From the NCBI GenBank assembly GCA_021229015.1, contig CM037781.1:40167417-40231416 (forward strand): DNA of 64,000 nucleotides, in the 5' to 3' direction. The stretch is from Solen grandis. Taxonomy: Eukaryota > Mollusca > Bivalvia > Adapedonta > Solenidae. A program made the translations under genes and the position numbers. Within the stretch, counting starts at the first letter, position 1. The number at the start of each line of letters is the position of its first letter. Positions 25,067-37,850 of the stretch are shown piece by piece. Below the pieces are notes generated by a model. The model made no database searches and was not told the DNA's origin. It worked only from the letters and a program-made list of their open reading frames with translations.

Positions 25067-25330
25067 AAAACCCCCAAAAAATTAAAAAAAATTAATAAAA
25101 TATGGTAAACCCCTTTTTTTTAAAAAACCCGGGGGTTTTTAAAACCCCCAAAAGGACTGATTCCCCTTTCCCGTTTTAGTGTCGGTATGGGGCAGATAGA
25201 CGGGTTTTTCGGGCCTTGGGGCCCAGGAGGGTTTTTAACGGAATCGCCTCATTTCTTGACGTCATAGGCAGTCACGTCCCCCAAATAGTCTCGGGTTTTA
25301 AAAGGGGTGCGGGAGTTCCCCCCTTTTTTG
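24241..25330. other. A/T homopolymer-rich low-quality stretch
   Basis: Long A runs with ttttaaaa words dominate, as in badly resolved long-read consensus. Nothing in it can be trusted as gene or repeat. Confidence 0.7.
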
Positions 25331-25351
25331 GGGAGGGGGGGGTGGGGAATA

Positions 25352-28300
25352 CAGTGGTGAAACGATCAGTTGTAAAAAAAATTAGCGTATATCTTTTCTT
25401 TTATCGCTTTCGTTATCTTAAAGTATATATTACTCAATGCATGAAACGAGGGGAATTTTGTATTTATCGCATTCAATGTATTAGGAAATAATAAACGGGT
25501 TTTTATCGCATTTCATCGTAAGGCCCAACCCCTATTTGGGGGAAAAGTATACGCTTTAAATTATCGTATTGAACCCCCCAGTGGTTTAGGCAATTTAATT
25601 TTGGGGGGGCCAATTTGATTTTTAAAAATAATTTGGGTTGTGTTTTTAAATTTAATATTTGCTTTAATTTTTTAAAAAGGGGGGAAATTTAAACACCTAT
25701 GCAGTACATTTTTTTTTTTTTTTTCCCAAAATTTAAAAAAATTTTTTTTTTTTTTCTTTATATTTTATACATGTTTATGGCCTACGGACTTTCAGGAGCA
25801 GACGCCATGCGATGATATAATTTGATGCACGGGTGAAAGTACTTTCGAGAGTAATACCTTTAATAAGTTGTGACTATATCAGTTATTAAGTGGAATAATT
25901 TTAAATATGTGTAATCGTATGTTTGTCAATGTTTGCTTTATTAACCTGTCTAAAAACAACAAAATTAAACTTACCACTTAGCAAGACGTCCAAAATGTTG
26001 CTTTCGTGATTTATTTATTTCCGGGAAATTTTTTTACGCTGTTTTACACGAATGCCCTTTTTTTTTATTATTTAATAAATTGTGAACAAAAGATAAATTG
26101 TAATTTAGAATTTATGTTTATTTATTTAATTATTTCCTATTTTTTTAGGTTTCTCTATCTCTCTTTCATTACGCCCGCGCGCGCGCCACCCCACTTCCAA
26201 AAAAAATTGGATGAATGGTGCAAAATTTGTTTTTTTTTTTCCCCTTTTTTCTCAGTAGGGATAATCAAAAATTCAGGTGGTGGGATGAAAATCCAAACCG
26301 GAGCATTTTTTCCGATGATCGCGTAAATCCTAAACGATATGTGTGGTACAAGTGCATCGGTTTTTGCTTTGAGAACACGGGCTCTAAGTAATAGTTTAAA
26401 AGGAAATGTTTACAGTATATCGGTGCTATACCTGGCAGTATATTTCGAAGACCATTTTTTTTTTTTTTGCGAAATTAGCATGGGTATCACACCCGAATTA
26501 ATTGTTCCAACAACTTCTTTCATATGAAAAAAAAAAAACAAAAAAAAAACAATGTAAAAGGGACCATTTTTCGTGTTTTGCTTCACTGTATGTCTTTTAT
26601 TTGAATGATAACCAGGAATTTTGAAAAGCCATAAACAAATAGAAAAATAAAATAAACCTTACATGGGAATGGAAGTTTGTTATAAATAACTGATGTTTTT
26701 ATTCCGTGATAAACGAGTTCAGACTGTAATAGTTAAAGAAAAAATGATCTTGTTTCCATATTATACAGTTCGCTAAAGTTCATTTTCCATTATTATTACG
26801 TTTGCTTAGAATATAATGGTTAGAACCATTTTCTTGTATCCCTAATCTTTTATGTATAATTAAGTGAAAAAATGTTGTTTGCAATCCCGGAGGCGTGCCA
26901 AAGTTTTATCAGAGCACAGCATGTGTTTATTTTGACCGGTATGTCCCTTTATGTTCGCCGCTGCGGTATACCACCCCAGAGGAAAGGGACTTTTGACAGC
27001 ACACAGAGTGAATGTTATTTCCGGTTTTCAAAGATTACAATTTTAGCAATAATTTGAAATTCTTTTTAAACACACCAATATTCATAGAATAATAATAATA
27101 ATAAAACTGTTTCCATTGGGTATGAGGCACAGAATATATTTGAAGAGAGAAAAAAATCTTAAATGTCACGTGATGATGTGATGTAATGATGATACATGTA
27201 TCAAAAAAATTTGTAAGGGATGTGCGGGCACCATGTGTTGACTTATGGATTATTTTTATTTCCAAATGAGCGAATCATGGGGTATTTTTTAAAAATATTT
27301 TGATTTTTTAAAACGGCGGGGTTAAAATACAAGAATTTAAATAGACTTTTTTTTTATTTGTTCTTCCGATTGATACCTTTGTGTTAAAATCAAAACTCTG
27401 CAAATTAAAAATGTGTCACGAAACCCTACATGATAACTTTAAATGACCATTAGCTCAAATATGGTGAGGAGAGAGAGAGAGAGGAGAAAAAGATGAATGC
27501 ATATTTTGGGGGGGAAGAACAGTGAATTAGTGCGGGGAGATACATATGCACACATTAAAGGGGTTTTCAAAATATTTAATAAAATATTAAATACTTTACA
27601 TTTTTAAAAAATTTTTACAATAATACTTGGTCAAAAACATGGATCCATTACAAAATATTGAAAGCCCAAACATGTGTATTTCCCTACTTAATAAGAGACA
27701 ATTATTATTATCTTTTCAGTAGCAATGCATGTGTTAGACAATCTGGAAAACTGTCGGAAAGGTGTGAAATAATTTATACGAGATGAACTGGGTGTAGTCA
27801 AAAAGGATATACGATTTGGCAACTATTTTATTCTTGTACTGTTAACGAAAACAAAAATATTAAATGTAATCGCATGGCGGCGTATGACATTTCTCACGAA
27901 TTTTCCGGTTAAAAGGGGGGCTCTTCATCTGCATCTTTTCGACAAAGATAGCTTTTCGCCCATGTTAATGTACATGTATTTAATTGTTTAATTCCAAGGT
28001 CAATTTCCAAGAACAAATCTTCGGGCTTGGGCTTTTTAAATCAAAAGGGGGATTTTCCGAGCTTCTGGTTTTAAAATATATGAAAAAATTTTATATTAAA
28101 TCTATAAGACGTTCCTCTTGTAATAATACGAATATTTTAATAAGAAAATAGATACGGTGTATTCTCCCACCTCATCGCGTTCTTTTGATATTTGTACATC
28201 CAATAAATTATTATAAACATTTATGTTTGATGGGTTAAAGCAAAGTTTGAAAAATGCCGAAGATATTGTTTTAATTGCACAAATGCAGCGTACTGATTTA

Positions 28301-28858
28301 AAATGATTACTGGTTCTTTGTTTTTTTTTTTTTTTGTTTTTTTTAATGTGATTAATACAAAACACAAATAAAAAGCATAATTAATACATTTTTATGAGTC
28401 CTCTTAGGAAAAAAATTCGTTTTTTCTTACCGTGCTTTGGTTGTTATTGACGGGACCCAAAAAGTCCGAAAATTTTAGAGGAACCCGCAATTTAGCTTGT
28501 CCCCATTTCTTTTTTCCGTTTTGTTTTATTTCCTGTTTATTTAGATGAAAACACGGCTTGTGTTAAATATTGTTAAAAGCTTAGTTGCTATTTCATTTTT
28601 TGAACTTATTGTAAAATTAGTTTTTCGTTGTAAAAATGCCCTTTATACCGTGCTTATCCTGTATGTTATGCAAAGTATAAACGAGACGTAAATCGTATAT
28701 CGTATGGTTCAGACAAAGAATCTCGAGCATCGAACGAATGTAAAGGTAATAGCCTCTATCGACATCGCATATCGCAGTGTTATCGCATATCGTATATCGT
28801 CCGTATTTCTATCGTATTCCAATCGTATTTTTTGACAACTGATACGTTAGCACCACTG
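25352..28858. mobile_element. 3.5-kb TIR transposon, TA-flanked, transposase not visible
   Basis: The left end CAGTGGTGAAACGATCAGTT and the inverted right end CAGTGGTGCTAACGTATCAG match with small indels, and the match continues into ttgt-aaaaaa. TA flanks each end (25,350-25,351 and 28,859-28,860). Inside both ends are subterminal repeats of atcgcatatcgtat type. The interior (26-28.8 kb) is AT-rich with no frame above about 106 codons and no transposase motif. It could be a non-autonomous element or one ruined by sequence errors. The left end lies at the edge of a low-quality stretch. Confidence 0.65.
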
Positions 28859-29181
28859 TATAAAGTTAAATTTCATGATACTAAGTGAAAGATAAAGAAA
28901 CATAGCCATGATAAACCTGATAGTTTAATCAATGAAATGACTGACAGACATGTAATTTCACCATCTGACATTGATTCTGTACTTGTAAAGTCAACTGAAT
29001 ATTTTTCAAATGAAACGATTGATAAGAAGACATGTTTTCACGTCAGATTCTGATTCCTGTAAAGTTTAACTTTAAATTACTTTTAAAAGTGGCAAATGAC
29101 CCCTTTAACATATATGCAATTTAAAAGCTTCTATTTCTAAAGAATTGACAACTGTGAAAAATAGGAGACTCATGAGTTGAT

Positions 29182-29240
29182 GTATATCCCCTGCACAACA
29201 AATTTGTCAGGGGATAAGATGGACATGCCGATGGAAATTT
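29182..29240 (-). mobile_element. End fragment of a gggtat-type element
   Basis: Reversed, it reads cccctgacaaatttgttgtg then caggggata, the same terminal hairpin as at 32,310-32,341, preceded by gtccatctt. It is probably a solo end. Confidence 0.5.
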
Positions 29241-29494
29241 TACAATGTTCTCCCCATATGGTACAGTAACACTAAACCATTTGAGATGAGATATGTGTAA
29301 GTTTCTTTAATCAGGCAAAAAAATGAGATAATAGACAGAAGTCAAGTAGTGCGGTTAACCTTTCCCATCAGTTTAATTAGTTCCGTCCTATCCCTCACCT
29401 TCTTCCATGGTGGTAATGTGAGTGAAAATAAAATCAAATTCAATTATTGTTATTGTTATTGTTTTTTTTTTCTATCTAATGCTTAAATTATTGG

Positions 29495-29890
29495 CAATGG
29501 AATGTTTAACCAGTATGTAACCGCCAATGATATTACTTGCAAGGTCTTGTTTAACCAGAACTGAAACCATGCTGATATTACTAACTTGACAATTGTCATG
29601 TTTAACCAGAAAATTAACCATCCCCTGTATTACTTGACAATTGCGTTTTTTAAAAGTACTGTAACCCGCATGATATTACTTGAAATTGTCGTGTTTAACC
29701 GTACTGTAATCATCGCTGTATTACTTGCTATTGTGTGTTTAACCAGTACTGTAATCATGCTGATTTACTTGACAATTGTCGGTTTAACCATACGAAACCA
29801 TCTCATGATATTACTTGACAATTGTCTGTTTAAACAGTACTGTAACCATGCATGATATTACTTGACAATTTGTCTTTTTTTAACCAAAAT
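29495..29890. repeat. 46-bp tandem repeat, about 9 copies
   Basis: The unit contains tgtttaaccagtactgtaac, catgctgatattacttg and acaattgtc, with single-base losses between copies. It directly adjoins the element starting at 29,898. Confidence 0.8.
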
Positions 29891-29897
29891 GCAATTC

Positions 29898-32738
29898 ACA
29901 AGAACCCAGGATGGCCCTTGATCGCCACTGAGAAAGTGATTATTAGAAATAAAAGATGCTATAGTGTAAACAAAGTGAAATCTGGTTTTTTTCTTGGGTG
30001 AAAAGGGCCCTAACTCCAAATTAATAGTTAATATAGTTATAATTGAACCCGTTGCGAGATTTGAGCATAAATATTGTTTACGTTTAAAAAAGATTGTTTA
30101 AAAAAAAACCAAGTGGAAGAGAGTAAACAAAGGAATTTGCATTTTTTGTATTAAAAGGGGCATAACCCCTTCCCCAATTGGCCCATCTCAGCACAATTGA
30201 ACTAAGACATTATTGCATTACCAATGTCCTAAAGTTTGAAGTAATTGCTAAAAAATGAAGATGCTAGAGTGTAACAAAGTGAAATTGGATTTTTTTTTAA
30301 TTAATAGGGGGTTTTTAAATCTATCCTAAATTGATAATTCAGCTTTAATCAAACTCGTTAGCATTATGGTCTAGCATTGCCATTAGTTTGAGATGATTTG
30401 CTCAAAAGTGAAGAGCTAGGTGTAAACAATGTGGGAAAACTGGCATTTTTTAATAAAAAGGGTTTAATCCTGACCAATTGACCGATCTCAGCCACAATCA
30501 AACTCAATCAAGACATTTGGTCATAAACATTGTCATAAAGTTTGAAAGAAAATTGCTAAAAGTGAAGAGCTGAGTGTAAAAAAGTGAAATTTGGCATTTT
30601 TTATTTAAAGGGGCTTAACTCTTGACTAACTGACCAATCTCAGCCATTTTCAAACTTTTAAACAGACTTATGGTCATAATAATTGCCAAAGTTTGAAGAT
30701 GATTGCTAAAAGATGAAGATGCTAGAGTGTAAACAAAGTGAATATGGCATTTTTTTAATTTAAAAGGGGCTACTCCCGACCTAATTCCAATTTTGCCTAA
30801 CAAACTCAATTGAGACATTATGGTCATAAACATTGTCAAAATTTGAAAATGATTGCTCAAAAGATGAAGATGCTAGGTGTAAACAAAGTGAAATTTGCAT
30901 TTTTTTATATTAAAAGGGTTAACTCCTGACCTAATTGACCGATCTAGCCATATTAAAACCAATCAACATTATGGTATAAACATTGCCATAACGTTTGAAG
31001 ATGTTGCTCAAAAATGAAGATGCTAGATTTTAAACAAAGTGAAATCGGCATTTTTTTTTAATATTAAAAGAGGCCCTAAACCTGACTTAATTTACCAATC
31101 TCGCCACAGTCAACTCAATCAAGACATAATGGCATTTAATTGTCATAAAGTTTGAAGAAGATTGCTTAAAGATGAAGATGCAGAGTGTAAACAAAGTGAA
31201 ATTTGGCTTTTTTTTATTAAAAGGGGCTAAACTCTGACCTTATTTACCGATCTCACCCATAATCAAACTCAATTGAGAATTATGGTCATAAACATTTCAT
31301 AAAGTTTGAAGATGATTGCTAAAAAGGATGAAGATGCTAGAGTGTAAAAAAAGTGAAATCTGGCTTTTTTAATATTAAAAGGGGTTAACTCCTGACTTAA
31401 TTGATGATTTCAGCCATATTCAAACTCACGAGACTTTATGGTCATAAGATTGCCATAAAGTTTTAAGATGATTGCCAAAAGATGAAGATCTAGAGTGAAA
31501 AAAGGAAAAAAAAACGCCATTGTAATTGCGAAAAATACCCCCCACATGTCGCTTTGTCAAAGGAATGAAGTTTACAGTTCTTGATTCAAGTCTCATCTTG
31601 ATGCCTTTTATACTTTTTGAGTTACGGCCCGGACAAAAATGAAGTATGAAATTTACAAAGGATAATGACTCCAAAATTGTGACAGAGAGTTATGGTTCTT
31701 GGTCACTGCACGCCCCTCAATGGATCTATCACATCTTGATTCAAGTTTCATCTTGATGTCTTTTATACTTTTTGAGTTACGGCCTGGACAGAAATTAAGT
31801 ATGAAAATTTACATAGGATAATGACTCTAAAATTATGTGACAGAGAGTTATGGTTCTTGGTCACTGCACTCCCCCTCAATGAGATCTATCCAAATATGAA
31901 GTTCATCTTGATGCCTTTTAAACTTTTTGAGTTACGGCCCGGACAAAAATTAAGTATTGAAAAATTTACAAAGGGCAATAACTCCAAAATTACGCGACAG
32001 AGAGTTATGGTTCTGGTCACTGCATGCCCCCTCAATGAGATATCTATTCAATATGAAGTTTCATCTTGATATCTTTTATACCTTTTAAGTTATGGCCCGG
32101 ACAAAATTAAGTAGGAAAATTTAAAAGGGCAATAACTCCAAAAATTACAAGACAGAGAGTTTGGTTCTTGGTCACTGCACTCCCTCTCAATGAGATCTAT
32201 CCACATATGAAGTTTCATCTTGATGCCTTTTATACTTTTTTAGTAATGGCCCGGACAAAAAAAATGACAGAGGGACAGACGGCCAGACAGTAAAAGCTGA
32301 ATCAGTATACCCCCTTACAACTTTGTTGTGCGGGGGGTATAAATATGGCATTTTTTGAATGTTAAAAGGGGATAATCCGACCTAACTGACCAATCTCAGC
32401 CATATCAAACTCAATCGGACATTATGGTCATAAACATTGTCTAAATTTGAAGATGATTGCTCAAAAGATGAGATGCTAGAGTAAACAAAGTGAAATTTGG
32501 CATTTTTTAATATTAAAAGGGGCATTAATCCTGACCTAATTGACCGATTCAGCCATAATCAACTCAATGAAACATTATGGTCATAAACAATGTCATAAAG
32601 TTTGAGATGATTGCTCAAAAGATGAAGATGCTAGAGTATAAACACTAAATAGTTGACGCTGCACGACGCACACCGCAAGACGGACGACGACACTCACGAG
32701 ATCACAATAGTTCCCTGAGCTTTGCTCAGGTGAGCTTA
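29898..32738. mobile_element. Tandem-core element D, 2.8 kb
   Basis: The start ccaggatggcccttgatcgc and the end ctgagctttgctcaggtgag match the ends of the elements at 35,008 and 36,178. The core is about 12 units of roughly 155 bp with gatgaagatgctagagtgta, gaccgatctcagccat and tatggtcataaacattg. A GACGGACGACGAC track precedes the terminal hairpin. No ORF is present. The architecture (hairpin ends, tandem core, no coding) resembles the pearl/HINE (Helentron-related) elements of bivalves. Confidence 0.7.
31536..32341. mobile_element. Nested element with gggtat ends inside element D
   Basis: It starts ATACCCCCCACATG and ends with tgttgtgcggggggtat. The core has about four units of roughly 155 bp (gttatggttcttggtcactg, gagttacggcccggacaaaa). 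A cagacggccagacag track comes before the end. Element D units resume directly after it. Confidence 0.65.
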
Positions 32739-33050
32739 AAAATCTGGAAATTTGAAGAAGAACCTCAACTTATTATTTTTATAATCCATAATAGAGACCC
32801 TCAGGATTTGCTTGCATTTCTTTAAATTGCCTACATAAAAAGCCCTTCCTTATCTTTCTAATCTATCTAAATTGAAACATGTTCATTTGTAATTACACTT
32901 TATTATTCATGTAACTTTAAATAAGTACATATAACTTAAATGTCAATTCACTGATAATTACACATTAGACATGATTCAACTCCAGAACTTTACAAACATT
33001 TTCACTGAGCATTCATTATTTTGCAAAAAAGGAGGTAAACACCGACATAC
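32739..33050. other. No recognised gene
   Basis: Plain AT-rich sequence. A strong minus-strand donor-like CTG|GTAAGTATG at about 33,053 is not preceded by a usable open exon. Confidence 0.4.
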
Positions 33051-33700
33051 TTACCAGTAACGAAGTCTGTTGACCTGAGTTACTTTTTCTAGGTGGGTAA
33101 TTTCAATTAAATTCAAGAAATTTTCAAAAAAAATAATTTCCTTATTAAAAACATTTTAAACTAAAAACAATTCACATCCATTATTAAATTAATTTCCCAT
33201 TTTTAAAAAAAATACCAAAAAAATTATTTTAATTCCCAAAATTTCAAATTTTTTTTATATTCAAATTTTATAACAATTCAAAACCAACCAAATTAAAAAA
33301 TTCTTTTTTATTATTTAAACATCACACACAAAATTTCTTATTTCATAATTTTATCCACAAAAACCCCCAAAAAAAATTTTATTTCAAACCTTCTTTTCAA
33401 AATCACAAAAAAACACTTTAGAACAGATTCTCAAATTTTTCCCCAACAAAAATTAAATTTTTCATTCCACAAATTCAAACGTGTGGGGTTACCCAATAAA
33501 AATATCTTTAACATAAACCATTTTAATAAAATACCATAATTTTAGGTGAAATCCAAATAAACCTTTGGGAAAACAAACAAGAATTTCTATTTCCCCTTCA
33601 AAATTTCTTGGTTTTTATCCCCTTTCCCCCCACCTACCCTTTCTCTCTCCATAACCCCACCTTTGCCCCCTTCCCCACCCACATTCCCGGAGCGGGTGCT
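33051..33700. other. Low-quality AT-rich stretch
   Basis: Homopolymer-rich and ttaaaaa-rich sequence like 1-4 kb, ending in a C-rich run. No feature can be read. Confidence 0.6.
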
Positions 33701-35007
33701 CGTGATTCACCAATTACTTGAACCATTGCATTAAAAAATCAGAATACATCTTTCAGTTTTTGAAGTAAAATTGAAACCCATATTTTCCCACTGCCAAATA
33801 TTATTTTAAATCAGTGGTCTTTAAATCTGTTCCATAGTTTTTCAAAGAAAACCATTTTGATCTTTGTGTAAACCAGGTAACCAACATCATTATATCAAAG
33901 GAAAGGGTCTTGACAAATCTGTTTTTTTTAATGTATTTGTAAACATATGAAAGCCCCAGTCTTTTTTTTTTCCCAGAGGTGTATCCGTTCAATCTGTCAT
34001 AAGTAACTCTGGATTTTCTAAAGCAATCAGGAAAGATTCCCACTAAAAGTCAAAGGAATTAGCAAAGTAGAAATAAGCAATGACTTACTTGGGGTAGTGT
34101 ACTTATTAAAAACCTTATACACCATTAAAATGTCTTTACACCTTTTTATTCTATCACCAGATCACATTGTGGTATAAATGCTATCGAATAAACTTAGCTT
34201 TATATATTTGGTTTGTTTTTTTATTACTCTGCGTCCCCGGGGACTACTTTTTGTTTACTACAGTATGCGTCATGGAGTTGAAGGTTGTGTGTTGGATGTT
34301 TGTTTTGTTACACTCTTGCTTTTTTTCCTGTGTATTGCTTTGAAATGATGGATAAAACTGTCCATAGGACACAGTGCCCCCCGCCATTTTGTTTAATAGA
34401 TGATATTTTTGTCAGTGAAGATGATTTTAAAATCAAATGAGTGCTGTGACCCTGAAAAGGGATTAAAAGATGTCACATCCCAAGTGATGTAACTTTGACC
34501 TTCTAGGTAGCAACCTGGTACAAGTTTTGTGACACACTGTTTTATTCTAAGGATCCCTTGTGCCAAATTATTTCAAAACATGACTATACACAAAAAAGAT
34601 ACTGCCTAAACAAGACTGCTTACACAAATTCTAAATTCAAATGCAGTGATCTTGAATTTGAAGCTAGCAACTTGGTTCTTGTTATTTCAAAACACAACCA
34701 TTCACAACAAAGTTAAGCCAGAACATGATTTTAAGTCAACCACATGATTTTAAGGTAAACCAAGGCTGTGACCTGACCTTCAAGCTAGCAAAATGGTTCT
34801 TGTGTGCGACACCTTGTCTTGTCCTCAGGATCATTGTGCCAAGTTATTTCAAAACAAAAACCTTCGCCAGGATGCCCATTTTAAGGTCAACCAAGTGTTG
34901 TGACCTTGACATTCAAAGCTATTTTACCTGGGTTCTTTATTTGCAACACATTGTTTGTCCTAAAGAATCACTTTTTGCCAAGTTTTTGAAAAACCCCCAA
35001 ACATAAA

Positions 35008-36052
35008 CAGGGGCCAAGATGGCCCTGTGTCGCTCACCTAAATAAAGATTGCTGTGTTAGGATAATTAAAAAAAAATTTGGGCCCTCTAAAAAGTTTGCA
35101 ATGTTTTTTAACATTTGCTAGTGACCTAGAATTTGATCCTCCTAAATTTGCATATCTAAGTTTCATGCAGTCATCATTTTATCAAGTTTAATGAAGACTG
35201 GGACAAAAATCTAGCCTCTAGAGTGTTCACAAGGTTTTTCTATATACTTTTTAGCCTTGTGGCTACTTTTTGACCCCATGTAACCCAGTTTTGAATCATC
35301 CAAGATTTGATGTAAACAAACTTCTGAAATTTACATGAAGATTAGGCTAAAAATGGGCTTCTGAAGTGGTCATAGGTTTTACTAAAAATTTACCCAGGTG
35401 ACCTATTTTTGACACCATGTGGCTCATTATCAAACTCATCCAGATTTCATGTAGACAAACATCCTGACAATTTTATGAAGATTGGGCCAAAACTGCAGCC
35501 TCTAGTGTCTTCACAAAGTTTTTCTTTGATTTTCTCGATTTGACTTAATGACCTAGTTTTTGACCAACATGACCCAATTTTTTAAACTCATCCGACATAT
35601 CATAAAGACAAACATCCTAACCAAATTATATGAAGATTGGGCTAAAACTTTGGCATCTAGAGTGTTCACGGGTTTTTTCAAAGATTTGACCTGGTGACCT
35701 AGTTTTGGGGTTTTTGACCCCACATGACCCAATTTCAAACTCATCAAGATAATCATGTAGCAAACATTCTGACTAAATTTTATGAAGATTGGCTAAACTG
35801 TGGCCTCTAGAGTGTTCACAATTTTTTTTTTAAGATTTGACCTGGTGACCTAGTTTTGACCCACAAGACCAATTTCGAACTCATCTGAAATATCTGCAGA
35901 CAAACATCCTGACTAATTTTATGAAGATTGGGCCAAAACTGTGGCCTCTAGAGTGTTCACAAGTAATTGTTGACGACGGACGAGCACAACAGACGACGGA
36001 CAAACGCGGTCACAAAAGCTCATCCTAAGCACAGTGCTCAGGTGAGCTAAAA
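35008..36052. mobile_element. Tandem-core element B, nested in A
   Basis: Start: ccaagatggccctgtgtcgc, then tcacct. End: agcacagtgctcaggtgagc. The core has about six units of roughly 130-140 bp with gacccaatttcaaactcatc, catcctgac and ggcctctagagtgttcacaa. A gacgacggacgagc track precedes the terminal hairpin. Confidence 0.7.
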
Positions 36053-36177
36053 AAGTTGCAGCTGGGACCAGATTTAAAAGTCAACTAAGTGCTGTGACCT
36101 TGATCTTAAAGCTAGCGATCTAGTTTGTTCGCAACACATCGTCTTGTCCTAAGGATCATTTGTGCCAAGTTTTTTTA

Positions 36178-37585
36178 AACAAGAGGGCCATGATGGCCCT
36201 GAATCGCTCACCTGAGTACCATTGCTTCAACTGATGTCAAGGTTTTTAAACAGACAAGGATTCTGATATAAATCACTCACCTGATTTGTAATGAACCATT
36301 AGATGCTACTACATACCAAAAATCTTAGTCTAGGCCTTTTTGATTCATAGAAGAAGATTTTTAAGATTTTCCTATTTAACTCTATGTAAAAAACAAGTGA
36401 CCCCTGGTGTGGGGTCATTTATCACCATTGGGCTATGATTTGTACAATCTTGGTAGTGGCCCATAAGATGATGCTTATAACCAAATATCTAAGCTCTAGG
36501 CTTATTGCATTCATGGAAGAAGATTTTTTTAAGATTTTCCTATATAACTCTATGTAAAAAGTGACCCCTGGTGTGGGGTCATTATCACCTAGGGCTATGA
36601 TTTGTACAATCTTGGTAGTGGCCATAAGATGATGCTACATACCAAATATCTAAGCTCTAGGCCTTATGGATTCATAGAAGAAGATTTTTTAAGATTTTCC
36701 TATATAACTTATGTAAAAACAAGTGACCCTGGTGCGGGGTCATTTATCACCATGGGCTATGATTTGTACAATTTGGTAGTGGCCCATAAGATGATGCTTC
36801 ATACCAAATATCTAAGCTCTAGGCCTTATGCATTCATGGAAGAAGATTTTTTAAGATTTTCCTATATAACTCTATGTAAAACAAGTGACCCTGGTGCGGG
36901 GTATTTATCACCATAGGGCTATGATTTGTACAATCTTGGTAGTGGCCCATAAGATGATGCTACATACCAAATATCTAAGCTCTAGGCCTTATGGATTCAT
37001 GAAGAAGTTTTTTTAAGATTTTTCTATATAACTCTATGTAAAACAAGTGACCCTGGTGCGGGGTCATTTATCACCATAGGGCTATGATTTGTACAATCTT
37101 GGTAGTGGCCCATAAAATGATGCTACATACCAAAAATCAAAGGTTAGGCCTTGTGGTTTCGGAGAGAAGATTTTTTCAAGTTTTTCCTATATTAGCCTAT
37201 GTGAAATCAAGTGACCCCTGGGGCGGGGCCAATTTTGACCCCAGGGTCATAATTTGTACAATCCTGGTAGAGAGTCATAAGATGATGCAACATACCAAAA
37301 ATCAAAAGGCTAGGCCTTGTGGTTTCAGAGAAGAAGATTTTTTAAATTTTCATTTTTAAAATCTATTTTTAGCTCCTGTGACCTAATTATGAGATGGACC
37401 AGAACCATTTATACAACTTTAGTAGAGCTTCATCCAAGGAACATTCCTGCAAAATATTTTTCAAATTGGCCAAGCCGTTTAGGAGGAGATGTTGTTTGAA
37501 GCAATTGTTGACGCACGGACGACGGACGCCGGACAAAAGGCGATCAGAAAAGCTCACCTTGAGCACGTTGTGCTCATGTGAGCTA
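36178..37585. mobile_element. Tandem-core element C, nested in A
   Basis: Start: caagagggccatgatggccc then tgaatcgctcacctga. End: gagcacgttgtgctcatgtg then agct. The core has about seven units of roughly 165 bp with caatcttggtagtggcccat, aagctctaggcctta and gtgacccctggtg. The GACGACGGACGCCGGAC track and terminal hairpin match elements B and D. The frames at 36,602-36,916 and 37,084-37,359 are translations of the core. Confidence 0.75.
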
Positions 37586-37713
37586 AAAAGCGACCATACA
37601 TAACAAAGTTACAGCTGGGACACAAATTCTTGCACACACTAACACACACACAAACACACGGACAGGCGTAACACTATATGCCCGTCACCATTTCATGGCA
37701 GGGGCATAATAGA

Positions 37714-37850
37714 ATACTAGGTAAGTGTTGAAGAAAGATAAGTTTATCCTGCTAGACTTGGAAAATATAAACCTCTTGCCAAGGCTCAAGGTTTATTTTT
37801 TCTTAGCCTCGCAGGATAAACTTACCTTAATTACAACACTTACCCAGTAT
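37714..37850. mobile_element. Foldback MITE, about 137 bp
   Basis: The whole element is one inverted repeat: atactaggtaagtgtt pairs with aacacttacccagtat, and ataagtttatcctgc with gcaggataaacttac. The single-stranded form would be a nearly complete hairpin. Frames in it are shadows. Confidence 0.75.

Larger units (their letters stand above)
34370..37707. mobile_element. Outer tandem-core element A, interrupted by B and C
   Basis: The ends are cagtgccccccgccatttt and the inverted-looking catttcatggcaggggcata. Its own units of about 165 bp (gtgctgtgaccttgacctt-type, agctagcaa, ggttcttgt, gtcctaaggatca, gccaagttatttcaaaac) occur at 34,430-35,005, again at 36,055-36,177, and once more at 37,586-37,640. 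Elements B and C are inserted between these blocks. No coding capacity. Confidence 0.6.

Noticed and set aside
33050..33090. Strong donor-like CTG|GTAAGTATG on the minus strand
   Set aside because: Upstream acceptor choices give stop codons or a fragment too short; region borders poor sequence.
36602..37359. Repeated frames with KMMLHTKY-type peptides
   Set aside because: They are readings of the 165-bp core units of element C.
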